19,436 nt of DNA from an uncultured Angelakisella sp. (GCA_910585535.1 CAJUFK010000059.1:1-19436), one strand, 5' to 3'. Counted from the stretch's first letter, positions 1 to 7,820 are shown. Notes: a model not told the origin generated them from the sequence alone. A program made the numbers and translations.

Positions 1-258
1 CGCCCAGCCTTTGAAAAGGCTTGAGCGAAACTTTTAGACCCTTTGTCACGCAGTGATTATCGTGGGGCCTGCCTGGAGTCTTAACGGCGTTTTGTCCGAA
101 GCGCAAAATCGCCTCCTACGACCTGGCAATGGGTGATTTCAACTTCTCGCCTTCTGCTGCTTTCGACTCCAGGCACAACTCAAGCCAGCGTACAACCGTT
201 AGGCGCGGAGCGCCGGGGAGGGTGTGCGTGTGGGCGCTAGCCCACCGCCGGGGAGGGT
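1..258 (-). other. Gene-free region with multiple inverted repeats; possible structured RNA or intergenic repeat
   Basis: No credible gene is seen here. A perfect 10-base inverted repeat (GCCTGGAGTC at 71-80, GACTCCAGGC at 165-174) encloses about 84 bases. Inside it, 86-94 pairs with 104-113 (one bulged base). Read on the minus strand, the tip of that stem is a C(UUCG)G tetraloop at 96-101, which favours minus-strand transcription. Further hairpins are AGCCTT/AAGGCT at 6-21, GGCGC/GCGCC at 202-214 and GTGGGC/GCCCAC at 230-245. The nested layout resembles a folded RNA or a dispersed palindromic element. I do not recognise it as tmRNA, 6S RNA or a named riboswitch. Confidence 0.4.
211..258. repeat. 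13-base direct repeat flanking a hairpin, abutting a stop codon
   Basis: CGCCGGGGAGGGT occurs at 211-223 and again at 246-258, directly next to the stop codon of the gene ending at 259. Between the copies is the perfect hairpin 230-245 (GTGGGC, loop GCTA, GCCCAC). On the minus strand this hairpin lies just downstream of the stop, but no T-run follows, so it is not a convincing intrinsic terminator. Confidence 0.5.
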
Positions 259-597
259 CTAGCAGATGTCGTAAAGGCGGCGGTTGCAGTAGAGTTGGCT
301 TTCCGGTACTCCTTCGGGGTAGGCGGTGAGCAGTTTGAGGGAGTAAAGGTCGCAGGTGGTTTCTGCGTTGGTGCAGGGGTCCAGGAGGACAAAGAAGCTG
401 TTTCCCACGCTTTTGAGCAGCCCCGATACGGTGATCGTCTCCCCGGTCCCGATGAGGAAGCGGCAGACCACGAACCGCCCTATGGCCTTACAGATCCGCT
501 CCTGGAGGGTCTTGGGGTCGATCTCCGGGGGATCGATGGCCTCCAGGGTGGTGGCGGGCAGGGTCACCTCCGGCATATTGGATGGTTGTGCAGACAT
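259..597 (-). CDS. Conserved-looking hypothetical protein, small beta-rich (possibly spore-associated)
   Basis: This encodes a 112-residue soluble protein with no signal peptide or membrane segment. The start at 597 is preceded by AAGGAG about ten bases upstream. Residues 1-30 are Pro/Thr-rich and look disordered. Residues 33-92 form a compact, probably beta-rich unit (FVVCRFLIGTG at 42-52, then G-x-L-x-x-VG and CDLYSLKLLTAYP at 82-94). This pattern is reminiscent of small Sm-like proteins found in spore-forming Clostridia, some annotated as spore coat. That resemblance is from memory and weak. Five cysteines (C36, C45, C75, C82, C104) plus a C-terminal C112 could allow cross-linking. It lies 83 bases downstream of the lipoprotein gene on the same strand, and the two may be co-transcribed. 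Function is unknown. Confidence 0.7.
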   Translation of the reverse strand: MSAQPSNMPEVTLPATTLEAIDPPEIDPKTLQERICKAIGRFVVCRFLIGTGETITVSGLLKSVGNSFFVLLDPCTNAETTCDLYSLKLLTAYPEGVPESQLYCNRRLYDIC

Positions 598-680
598 GGC
601 ACATCAACTCCTTTTTGGATGGACTACGACCCCAGGGGAGCCGTATGCCCCATTCTATGCCAAAGGCAGAAAGGAGGTGT

Positions 681-1742
681 TCAGGCCAGGTCCATGGTCA
701 GCAGAAGTTCCAGATCCGCGTCAGCCTCCCCGTTGAAGATGATGTTGGTCTCCTCCTCCCCGAACCGGACGGTAAACCAATTGCCGATGTAGGCGGCGGT
801 GAACAACGGTTGTCCTCCCTCGCCGTAGGCGATGATCGTAATTCCGCCGCCGGTGACCGGGTCCTCCTTGGTCTCCGGGGGATAAAGATCCAGCTGGGCG
901 CTTTGCAGCAGGGTCCGGAGCTGCCCCTCCACCGCCACCGGAAGCTCCCCCGGCTGGGCGCCGGTGCGGCAGACCACAAAACGGTTGATCCTGGCGGTCC
1001 GGATCAGGTCATTCCACCGGTCCAATTCGGCCTGAGTCCCGTATTCGCGCTTCAAAGGAACCACCAACCGCTCATCCTCCATAGAGACCACCTCCCCGGG
1101 GTCCAGACCGAAGAAGGGGGAATCGCTGCGGTACTTTTCCAGGGAGGGCAGGTCCAGGCTCATCCGGCTCCCGTCAAAGATATAGCTGCTGATCTTTTCC
1201 TCCGTGTAAAAGGACACGGCGAACCAAAAGCCGTCGTAACCGACCGACAACAGCTCTTTCCCCTCCCGGTCATAGAGCCCAATGGAATAGGTCCCGCCGG
1301 TGGCGGGATTTTCCATCTTCTCGAAAAATCCCGGCTGGGCGTTTTCCAGGGCCTGGAGAATCTCCAGTTCGGTTTTCACCGGAAGTTCCGCCTCCACATC
1401 GGTCCAGTCGCAGGCTGTCAAATAGGAAATATCCGCTGTTTGCAGCAGAGCCTTGAACTCATTCAACTCCTTTTCGGTGCCCAATTCCCAGCTATAGGGC
1501 CTTCCCTCGGGCTCCTCCGGTTGGTTGTAACGAAGCACCTTCCCCGGCTGTAAATCCCACTCCCGGCCCGGCTGGGAGGCCGGCTCCCCGGCAGAGGGTC
1601 CCCCAGGGTCAGAGGGGGCGGCAGGCTCCGTACTGACGGGCGGACTCTGAGGCTCCGGGGCGGAGGGGGCATCCCCTCCCCCGCAGGCGGACAGGGAGAG
1701 GGTCAGGGCGGCGGCCAGGAACAGGGCAAACAGCTTTTTCAT
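681..1742 (-). CDS. Lipoprotein with two tandem copies of one uncharacterised domain
   Basis: This encodes a 353-residue predicted lipoprotein. The reading frame stays open upstream to 1982, but the start at 1742 is chosen because AAAGGAGC lies just before it and it begins a typical signal peptide (MKKLFALFLA) ending in the lipobox LSAC with Cys20. A Pro/Ser/Gly-rich linker spans about 21-62. Residues about 92-193 and 239-340 are two copies of one module. Each ends in a [ND]P-x-TGG strand, then an aromatic F/W-F-x-V segment and [IN]-I-F-[DN]G. The copies are clearly diverged, so the duplication is old. It sits after the dlt terminator, so it needs its own promoter, but none is convincing in 1743-1820. 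It is anchored outside the membrane; the ligand is unknown. Confidence 0.85.
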   Translation of the reverse strand: MKKLFALFLAAALTLSLSACGGGDAPSAPEPQSPPVSTEPAAPSDPGGPSAGEPASQPGREWDLQPGKVLRYNQPEEPEGRPYSWELGTEKELNEFKALLQTADISYLTACDWTDVEAELPVKTELEILQALENAQPGFFEKMENPATGGTYSIGLYDREGKELLSVGYDGFWFAVSFYTEEKISSYIFDGSRMSLDLPSLEKYRSDSPFFGLDPGEVVSMEDERLVVPLKREYGTQAELDRWNDLIRTARINRFVVCRTGAQPGELPVAVEGQLRTLLQSAQLDLYPPETKEDPVTGGGITIIAYGEGGQPLFTAAYIGNWFTVRFGEEETNIIFNGEADADLELLLTMDLA

Positions 1743-1820
1743 GGTCAGCAAGCTCCTTTCGGCTAAAGTTATCTTTACTCTATAAGTGGCAAAAGATCCC
1801 GCTTTTATTGCACCCTGACG

Positions 1821-1859
1821 AAAAAAGGCCCTCTCCCCCGGGACGGAAGAGAGAGCCAG
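1821..1859 (-). terminator. Intrinsic terminator of the dlt operon
   Basis: On the minus strand, GGCTCTCTC (1848-1856) pairs with GAGAGGGCC (one U-G wobble) and is followed directly by six T residues (1821-1826 as A on the plus strand). It lies just past the end of dltX and before the next lipoprotein gene, so it closes the long envelope transcription unit. Confidence 0.9.
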
Positions 1860-1861
1860 CG

Positions 1862-2023
1862 TTAAAACGCGCTGTACACAAAGGCGATTTCCCCTTCCGG
1901 GGAACAGAGCCAAAACAGGAGCAGTCCCAGCGCCGCCAAAAGATACCAGCCGTACCGGGCGGCAGGATGGGAAAAGATCCATTCCTTACCCGCTGTAATA
2001 GTAGTCGATAAGCGCTTTATCAA
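1862..2023 (-). CDS. dltX: DltX-like small membrane protein of teichoic acid D-alanylation
   Basis: This encodes a 53-residue protein overlapping the last 38 bases of dltD in another frame. It shows the DltX layout: a short basic N-terminus, a W-I-F-S-HP element (residues 15-20), one membrane helix (about 24-40, RYGWYLLAALGLLLFWLC) and an external C-terminus ending FVYSAF. In known DltX proteins the C-terminus is F-I-Y-N-x-F, and the Tyr is reported to carry D-alanine between DltB and DltD; here that would be Tyr50. No ATG exists in frame. The best start is TTG at 2023, with AAGGGGTGG about ten bases upstream; an ATT start nearer the helix is also possible. dltX usually precedes dltA, and here it ends the operon just before the terminator. 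Identity is strong from the tail motif; the start is uncertain. Confidence 0.82.
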   Translation of the reverse strand: MIKRLSTTITAGKEWIFSHPAARYGWYLLAALGLLLFWLCSPEGEIAFVYSAF

Positions 2024-3197
2024 CGGCAAGCCACCCCTTCCATCCCAGGTGCATGGTATCGCACATGAAGTATTCCTCGTATTCATAACCGGTGAGGTCC
2101 AAGGCTGCGACCCCGTATTCCTCTGCGATCTTTCGGACATTTTGGTAGTATTCTTCCCGACGTTCAGAGGAAAAGCCGGTGTAATCGCTCCACTCCCCGT
2201 GGAGGGGCACATGGATAAAGAGCGGCTCGACCCCTTTCTCCCGGCAGACGGCAAAGAGAAGCCGCAGGTCGTCGTACTCCTTGGACCGGGTGTAGCTGAG
2301 GTCCTTGTCCCGGTCCTTCTGCCGTTCCAGGCGCGAACCAATATAGGTGGTGTAATAGCCGTCCAGCATTCCAAAGCCGTTGTTGCCGGTCATTGCCTCC
2401 GCTTGGACCGCAGCAGCCCGCGCCTCCAATTCCCAGTCGATAACAGGCAGCTTCCCGGAGGCGGCGCAGTCCTCCCCCTCCGCCAGGATCTGCCGGACCG
2501 AAACTTGATCCTTCACACTGTACAGCCAGCGGCTGAACCCATAGTAAGGGGCTAGGATCGTGTCCCTCACGGCGGAGAGGATGGTTGGAGCTGCGGTATG
2601 CTCTGCCAGGGCGGCGATGGCCGGGTCCACCGGGGCGGCGTCGGGCAGGGCCCGGTATTCCTCCATCAGTTCCGCCACCCGGCAGGAAAGGGCGGTTTTG
2701 ATCTCACCGGACAGGCTGTCATCTGCCAGCAGTTCCAGGTATTGCTGGCAGGAAAAGTTGGCCATAAACAGGTCGGGGGCGATCCCCTCCGGGACATAGG
2801 ACTGGGGGGAGGTGATAAGGACCACCTTCTTCCCCCGCAGCGCCTCCCCAGACGCGGCGATTTGAAGGGCATGGATCAAAGATTGGCAGGAACCCCGGCC
2901 CACAAGGTCCACCTGGAAGCCCGCCCGCTTTCCGGCAAAGAAGTTGGCCGGGTGGGTGGAGATCTCGGTGGTCCGCAGCTCGCTGGAGCCGAAGATCAAG
3001 AGGGTGTCCTCCTGGGCGGCGGACTGCCGGAGGAGATACTGCCCGGTGATCTTTTCGGTGTGGTTCTTATCCCCTACGCTGTCCCGCCAGGGGGGCATCA
3101 TCCCGGTGACAGCGGCTCCAACCCCCAAAAAAGCCAGGGCAACCGCCAGAGCCAGAGCCGCAGCGGGAAGGAGGACCGTCTTCGCCGCAGCTCTCAT
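1986..3197 (-). CDS. dltD: D-alanyl-lipoteichoic acid biosynthesis protein DltD
   Basis: This encodes a 403-residue SGNH-fold membrane-anchored enzyme that hands D-alanine to teichoic acid on the outer face of the membrane. An N-terminal anchor helix spans about residues 7-32. The nucleophile motif FGSSEL is at 69-74. The C-terminal catalytic Asp and His are in CDTMHLGWKGW (D380, H383), the usual D-x-x-H arrangement. Length is close to the family norm of about 400-430. Its ATG overlaps the dltC stop codon as ATGA (3194-3197), so translation is coupled. The C-terminal end of the gene overlaps the start of dltX. Confidence 0.95.
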   Translation of the reverse strand: MRAAAKTVLLPAAALALAVALAFLGVGAAVTGMMPPWRDSVGDKNHTEKITGQYLLRQSAAQEDTLLIFGSSELRTTEISTHPANFFAGKRAGFQVDLVGRGSCQSLIHALQIAASGEALRGKKVVLITSPQSYVPEGIAPDLFMANFSCQQYLELLADDSLSGEIKTALSCRVAELMEEYRALPDAAPVDPAIAALAEHTAAPTILSAVRDTILAPYYGFSRWLYSVKDQVSVRQILAEGEDCAASGKLPVIDWELEARAAAVQAEAMTGNNGFGMLDGYYTTYIGSRLERQKDRDKDLSYTRSKEYDDLRLLFAVCREKGVEPLFIHVPLHGEWSDYTGFSSERREEYYQNVRKIAEEYGVAALDLTGYEYEEYFMCDTMHLGWKGWLAVDKALIDYYYSG

Positions 3198-3427
3198 CCC
3201 CGCCCCTCCCGGACAAGAGCCGCAATGGCCGCCGGGGTGGCGATGCGTTCCCGGGAAAGGACCGCCATGTCCAAAGAAAGGCCGAAGGTTTCCTCCAGGG
3301 CCAAGACCAGCTGGATGGCGGCAAAGGAATCCAGCAGGCCCTCCTCAAAGAGAAGGAGTTCCGGCTCGATTTCCTCCGGTTCCCCTCCGCAAAGCCCGGC
3401 AATAATCTCCGCGATCTTCTGTTCCAT
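3194..3427 (-). CDS. dltC: D-alanyl carrier protein DltC
   Basis: This encodes a 77-residue acyl-carrier-type protein, matching the usual 78 or so. The phosphopantetheine attachment site is Ser34 in GLLDSF (30-35). The rest is predicted four-helix carrier fold (LVLALEETFGLSL). DltA charges the arm with D-alanine and DltB takes it from there. An upstream in-frame extension to 3562 exists, but the start at 3427 has AAAGGAGT at the right spacing and gives the expected length. A 20-base gap separates it from dltB, and it overlaps dltD by four bases. Confidence 0.96.
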   Translation of the reverse strand: MEQKIAEIIAGLCGGEPEEIEPELLLFEEGLLDSFAAIQLVLALEETFGLSLDMAVLSRERIATPAAIAALVREGRG

Positions 3428-3447
3428 CGGTTCACACTCCTTTACAG

Positions 3448-4575
3448 TTAAAATAATCTCCCCGAAAAGATCAGCAGTCCAAAGGCAAACAGGTGGAAGG
3501 TCACAAGGACACAGCAGACCTGCCCCCATCCCTGCTTTTTCCACCTCTTGAAGGGCCTCCAATGTAGATCCAGGGCCTCATTCAGGCACATCAGGGCGCC
3601 GTGGTAGGCCCCGTACAGGAGGTATCGCGGCCCAAGGCCGTGCCAAATCCCCATGGCCATCATGGTGAGAAGATACCCCAGATAGGACGCAGTGCGCTGG
3701 TTTCGGAAGCGCTTCTTTTTCAGGGAATCTAAGGCGAAACGGGTGTAAACGTAGTCCCGCAGCCAGGTTGACAGAGAGATGTGCCACCTGGCCCAGAGAT
3801 CCTTCATATCCACGCTGAAAAAGGGCTGGCGGAAGTTTTCCGGCATCCGAACCCCCAGGAGGTACCCTGTTCCGATGGCCATGCTGCTGCTCCCAGCGAA
3901 GTTGAAAAAGAGGAACAAGGGGTAGCCGTACAGGTAGGACAGGGTGGGGAGAAGCCCCTTCTCCGGCAGAGGGGCCAGCCAGTATTGCCAGACAAGCCCC
4001 CCCAGGACGATGGCGGAGAAGGCCCCGCCGATGAGTTTCCAAACGCCCCGGCGCAGAAGGTCCAGATACTCCTTTGGCGTGATTCCACCATCCAGGTCCC
4101 CCAGGAACCGGTGGCAGCGGTCGATGGGGCCGCTGCTTACCGAGGGGAAGAAGAGCAGGAAATAGCTCCACCGGAAGAGGGAGAGGCTCTTTACCGTTCC
4201 GTCCCGGAGGTTCAGCAGCACCTCTACTGCCCGGAAGGTCATATAGCTGACCCCCAGGAGCCGAAAGGCGGCAAGGGCGGACCAAACCTCCCCCGCCTTG
4301 ACCAAGGCCAGGGGGAGAAGGGCCAGACAAACCGCCGGCCAAAGCGGGATCCTTTTCCGCCAACGGCGGTACGCCAAAAACACCGCCCCCTCCCATAAGC
4401 AGAAAGCGGCAAGGGCGGGCAGCTGTCCCCCTTCCCAAAAGACGGCGCAGATCATCAGGACGGAAAAAAGAAAGCCGTACAATTTCAGCGGCTTGCCCAG
4501 CAGGCCCAAAACCACAGCGGGGAGAAGCAGCAGCGCCAGCAGATAGAAAAACAACAGGCCGGAATAAGGGGTCAT
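3448..4575 (-). CDS. dltB: D-alanine transfer protein DltB (MBOAT family)
   Basis: This encodes a 375-residue polytopic membrane O-acyltransferase that moves D-alanine from DltC across the membrane. About ten or more hydrophobic segments are visible. The MBOAT signatures are present: DLWARWHISLSTWLRDYVY (259-277) and MGIWHGLGPRYLLYGAYHG, with the catalytic-type His312 in WHG. It is slightly shorter than many DltB proteins (about 380-415), with the difference at the N-terminal end. Its ATG overlaps the dltA stop as ATGA (4572-4575). Confidence 0.95.
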   Translation of the reverse strand: MTPYSGLLFFYLLALLLLPAVVLGLLGKPLKLYGFLFSVLMICAVFWEGGQLPALAAFCLWEGAVFLAYRRWRKRIPLWPAVCLALLPLALVKAGEVWSALAAFRLLGVSYMTFRAVEVLLNLRDGTVKSLSLFRWSYFLLFFPSVSSGPIDRCHRFLGDLDGGITPKEYLDLLRRGVWKLIGGAFSAIVLGGLVWQYWLAPLPEKGLLPTLSYLYGYPLFLFFNFAGSSSMAIGTGYLLGVRMPENFRQPFFSVDMKDLWARWHISLSTWLRDYVYTRFALDSLKKKRFRNQRTASYLGYLLTMMAMGIWHGLGPRYLLYGAYHGALMCLNEALDLHWRPFKRWKKQGWGQVCCVLVTFHLFAFGLLIFSGRLF

Positions 4576-6086
4576 GGCGTTTTCTCCAATCGGGCGGCAA
4601 GAGCCTTTCGGTCGATCTTACCGTTGACATTGAGGGGAAAGGACTCCACTGCCAGGATCTTTCGGGGAATCATGTAGGGGGGCAGATAGGCCGCCGCCTC
4701 TTTTTTCAGGGCGATGGCCCGTTTCAGCGGGGTGAGGCCGTCTGACTCCTGAAGGAGCAGAAAGGCCGCCAGATACTGTACGATCCCCTCTTGGTCCCGG
4801 ACGGGGATCACCGCCGCCCGCCGGACGTTGCGAAGCCTTTGGAGGTTTTCCTCGATGTCCTCCAGTTCGATGCGGTAGCCATTCAGCTTTAGTTGGTTGT
4901 CGGCCCTGCCGCAGTAGTGGTAAAGACCGTTTCTGAAAAAGCAAAGGTCCCCGGTGCGGTAGCCCCGCAGGCCGGTCTCCGGGTCGATGAAAAACACCTT
5001 TTTCGCCTCATCGGGCTGTCCCAGGTAGCCAGGGCCGACGGTGGGGCCTAGGATCAGCAGTTCACCGGTCTGCCCTTCCTCTGTAACTTCCCGTCCCTCC
5101 TGTTCCAAACGAAGTGTCACGCCGTCTATGGCTTTTCCTATGGGGATGGGGAGGCTGTCCCGGCGCATTTCCTCTGTAACTTCGGCGGCGGTGACCAGAA
5201 CGGTGGCCTCGGTAGGGCCGTAGGTATTGAGGATCTGGGCCTTCGGAAACCGCTCTGAAAGGGCGTCGCAGAGGGCATGGGTCAGCACCTCACCGCAGAA
5301 AAGAAACTGCCGAAGATGGGGCAGAAGCCTCTGGTCAAAGCGCTGTGACTGGATGCACAGTTCCCCAAAGGAGGGGGTGGAGACCCAAAGGGTCAGCCCT
5401 GACCGCTCCAGGGCGTCGAAGCATTCCCCCAGTCCGGCGGCCATCTGATGGTCCACGGTGAAAAGGGTCATCCCCCGGCAGAGGCCGGCGTATACGGCAC
5501 AGCCGGAAACATCGAAGGAATAGGAGACCTGATGGAGGATGACGCCGCCCTCCTTGGGATAATGAGGCAGCAGCCCTTGGCAAAAGGCATCCAGATTTCC
5601 GGCGGTAATAGGCACTCCCTTGGGGCGGCCTGTGCTGCCGGAGGTAAAAAGGATGTAGGCGGGATCGCTTTTTTGTACCCAGTTTTCCGGGGGGACCTTC
5701 TCCCCTGGGGCGGAAAGAACCGCCTCCAGTTTCTCCGGGGAAAGGGTCCTTCCCTCCCAAGGCAGCTCTTCGCCGGTAAAGGCTACCACCACCTTTGGAT
5801 CCACAGCCGCCACAATCTGGGCGGCCCGGTCCTTGGGGATTACGCTGTCAATGGGAACATAGGCCCGGCCCGATTTCAGGGCGCCAAGCAGACAGGGGAG
5901 GAGGTCCGCCTCCTTGTCTCCCCACAGGACCACCGGGGAGCGGTCTTCCCCCAGGGTATCCAGAAGCCACCGGGCAAAGGCGTCGGACCGGATCTCCAAA
6001 TCCCGGTAGGAAAGGCTCCCCAGGGGGTGGATGAGGGCGGTCCTGCCGGTTTCCGAAAAGGCTTTCAGCGTCTCCAGCACAAGCAT
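4572..6086 (-). CDS. dltA: D-alanine--D-alanyl carrier protein ligase DltA
   Basis: This encodes a 504-residue cytosolic adenylate-forming ligase that uses ATP to activate D-alanine and load it on DltC. Adenylation motifs are complete: ILFTSGSTGRPKG (145-157), NTYGPTEATV (287-296), GYRTGDL (375-381) and NVNGKIDRKAL with Lys490. FLFCGEVLTH (261-270) includes Cys264 at the position of the Cys known to favour D-alanine in DltA. Length matches the family (about 500-510). The RBS AAAGGAGGGG overlaps the stop codon of the preceding lipoprotein gene, 13 bases upstream, so it is internal to the operon rather than its first gene. Confidence 0.96.
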   Translation of the reverse strand: MLVLETLKAFSETGRTALIHPLGSLSYRDLEIRSDAFARWLLDTLGEDRSPVVLWGDKEADLLPCLLGALKSGRAYVPIDSVIPKDRAAQIVAAVDPKVVVAFTGEELPWEGRTLSPEKLEAVLSAPGEKVPPENWVQKSDPAYILFTSGSTGRPKGVPITAGNLDAFCQGLLPHYPKEGGVILHQVSYSFDVSGCAVYAGLCRGMTLFTVDHQMAAGLGECFDALERSGLTLWVSTPSFGELCIQSQRFDQRLLPHLRQFLFCGEVLTHALCDALSERFPKAQILNTYGPTEATVLVTAAEVTEEMRRDSLPIPIGKAIDGVTLRLEQEGREVTEEGQTGELLILGPTVGPGYLGQPDEAKKVFFIDPETGLRGYRTGDLCFFRNGLYHYCGRADNQLKLNGYRIELEDIEENLQRLRNVRRAAVIPVRDQEGIVQYLAAFLLLQESDGLTPLKRAIALKKEAAAYLPPYMIPRKILAVESFPLNVNGKIDRKALAARLEKTP

Positions 6087-6099
6087 CCTGTCCCCTCCT

Positions 6100-6597
6100 T
6101 TACATCGCTTTTACAGTGAGGAAAATAGCGGCAACGGCGCCGTCCTCTATCTCAAAGCAAAGGGCTGGATTCCCCGGCCCCTCCCCTGCCCGGTACAAAA
6201 GGAGCCAGTCGTCCTGGTCGGTTGGGTCGCCGTAGGCCGCCAAAACATCGGCCCTGGAGGAGCCCACCTTTATGCCCTTGGAGGTGGAGACCTCCCCGCT
6301 TTGGGAGTAGATCTCCTCCAGGAGATCCCCTTCCGCCAGGGGGTTGGTGTAGAAGGTAGCCACCGGGTAGGTATAGGTCTTATCCAGGCCGTCGTAGTCA
6401 CAGGACCTGCCCTCGGCGTACTGATAGCCGTCCCCCAGGGCCTCTAACACCACTGCGATATTGTCCCGGACGCGGTATTCCCTGCCGGAGACGGTAAGGA
6501 CAAGATCATCCTGCCCAAAACCAGCCTTTCCCCGGCCGGAACAGCCGGAGAGGGAAAGGACCAGGAGCAGGGACAAAAGCGCCGCCAGTTTTCTCAT
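6100..6597 (-). CDS. Small lipoprotein with a BamE/SmpA-like C-terminal motif
   Basis: This encodes a 165-residue predicted lipoprotein with signal peptide MRKLAALLSL and lipobox LSGC (Cys19). The segment GIKVGSSRADVLAAYGDPT (108-126) is the helix-loop pattern typical of SmpA/OmlA/BamE-like and related extracytoplasmic domains (G-x-x-x-x-x-V-x-x-x-x-G-x-P). The rest is probably beta-strand. It lies between the serine hydrolase gene (ATGA overlap at 6594-6597) and dltA (13-base gap), so it is co-expressed with the D-alanylation genes. A role as a binding partner or envelope scaffold is only a guess from context. Confidence 0.85.
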   Translation of the reverse strand: MRKLAALLSLLLVLSLSGCSGRGKAGFGQDDLVLTVSGREYRVRDNIAVVLEALGDGYQYAEGRSCDYDGLDKTYTYPVATFYTNPLAEGDLLEEIYSQSGEVSTSKGIKVGSSRADVLAAYGDPTDQDDWLLLYRAGEGPGNPALCFEIEDGAVAAIFLTVKAM

Positions 6598-7796
6598 TGG
6601 GCAGTTCCTCCTTCACCGGCGGCTTCCTCCGGGATACAGGCCGCCAAAACAAAGTCTGTAAAAAATGGCCGGGGAGCATAGCTGTCCTGGGGCTTTACGC
6701 AGGTGATAACTGTCACCAGCTCCAGCTCCGGCACCACAAAGATGTACTGGCCCCAGGCCCCAAAGGCGTGGTAGGCGTCGTACTGTTTTGCCCCATGAGG
6801 GGCACGGTAGATCCCAAAGGCGTTGACGGCATAGGGCCGGATCCACCACTGGTAGCCGTACTGTCCGGTGCTGCCCCCGGGGCCGGGATTTTGCACCGAG
6901 GTGGACTGGGCCACCCATTCCGCCGGGACCAGCTGCCGGCCCTTCCAAACCCCTCCCTGGAGGTAAAGCTGGCCAAAGCGGGCGGCGTCCCGGGCACTGA
7001 TGACCACCCCGTTGCCTCCGTCGGCAACCCCTTGGGGGTCGGTGCCCCAGGAGATGGTCTCCATCCCCAGGGCGTCAAAAAGGGTTTCCTTGCCGTACTC
7101 CAAAAGGGGCTTTCCGGTGGCCGCCTCCAGGGCCGCCGCCAGCAGATGGGTATTGCCGGTGCTGTAGTTGAACAGCTGCCCCGGCTGCGCCGCCTGGTTC
7201 CGGCCCAGGATATACTCCACCCAGTTGGGGGCGGACCGGAACTCCTCCCAGTTGTGGTATCCGCTCCCCCATTCATACCACTCCAGGCCGGAGGTCTGGG
7301 TGAGAAGATGCCGGATCGTAAGGTCCTTCTTGGTCCCCGGGAGTTCCGCCACCTGGGGGAGGTAGTCGGAGAGGAGGTCCTCCACCCCGTTCAGATACCC
7401 CTGATGGATGGCGATGCCCACCAGGGCGCTGGTAAAGGACTTGGAACAGGAGTGGATCGCAAAGGTGCTGTTCTCATCGTAGCCGTCGGCGTAGTATTCA
7501 TCCACAATGGCCCCGTCCTTTACGATGACCATAGAGGAGATGGCGGAGTTCGGAAGGGCGGCGTGAAGATCTGCCAGCACCTCCGGATCCATACCGTGGT
7601 TCTCCGGGGCGTCAAAGGTCCAGCTGTTGTCAACCTCCGGTTCCGGCTCCGGCTCCTGGGGCGGTTCCGGCAGGGGCTCCAGGGCGGAAGAGGACGGGGG
7701 CGGCTCCGGAGACTGGGGGGCAGGGGCCGCAGGGGCGGAGCAGGCGGTGAGGATCATCAGCGCCGCCAGAAAAAGGGCAAGGATACGACAGGTCAT
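6594..7796 (-). CDS. Serine hydrolase lipoprotein, class C beta-lactamase/PBP-like; candidate teichoic acid D-alanyl esterase
   Basis: This encodes a 400-residue lipoprotein. Two in-frame ATGs exist at 7805 and 7796; 7796 is preferred because AAAGGA sits eight bases before it but abuts the first. The lipobox is LTAC (Cys19), followed by a Pro/Glu-rich linker (24-55). The beta-lactamase-like fold shows SxxK as SCSK (Ser116, Lys119), the second motif YSTGN (211-215), and a third region HAFGAWGQYIFVVPELEL (343-360). The family includes PBPs, esterases and FmtA, which removes D-alanine from teichoic acid in Staphylococcus. Being in one operon with dltA-D makes an FmtA-like esterase an attractive inference. 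A D-Ala-D-Ala carboxypeptidase or unrelated esterase role is possible. Confidence 0.9.
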   Translation of the reverse strand: MTCRILALFLAALMILTACSAPAAPAPQSPEPPPSSSALEPLPEPPQEPEPEPEVDNSWTFDAPENHGMDPEVLADLHAALPNSAISSMVIVKDGAIVDEYYADGYDENSTFAIHSCSKSFTSALVGIAIHQGYLNGVEDLLSDYLPQVAELPGTKKDLTIRHLLTQTSGLEWYEWGSGYHNWEEFRSAPNWVEYILGRNQAAQPGQLFNYSTGNTHLLAAALEAATGKPLLEYGKETLFDALGMETISWGTDPQGVADGGNGVVISARDAARFGQLYLQGGVWKGRQLVPAEWVAQSTSVQNPGPGGSTGQYGYQWWIRPYAVNAFGIYRAPHGAKQYDAYHAFGAWGQYIFVVPELELVTVITCVKPQDSYAPRPFFTDFVLAACIPEEAAGEGGTAQ

Positions 7797-7820
7797 GGGA
7801 AACATCCTTTCGTTGGTTGG

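Noticed and set aside
1743..1820. Promoter for the duplicated-domain lipoprotein (TTGCCA and TATAGA)
   Set aside because: No -35/-10 pair has acceptable spacing, so I do not annotate one although the gene probably needs it.
1743..1982. 80-residue N-terminal extension of the duplicated-domain lipoprotein
   Set aside because: It would run through the dlt terminator and place the signal peptide and lipobox inside the protein. The internal ATG has an RBS.
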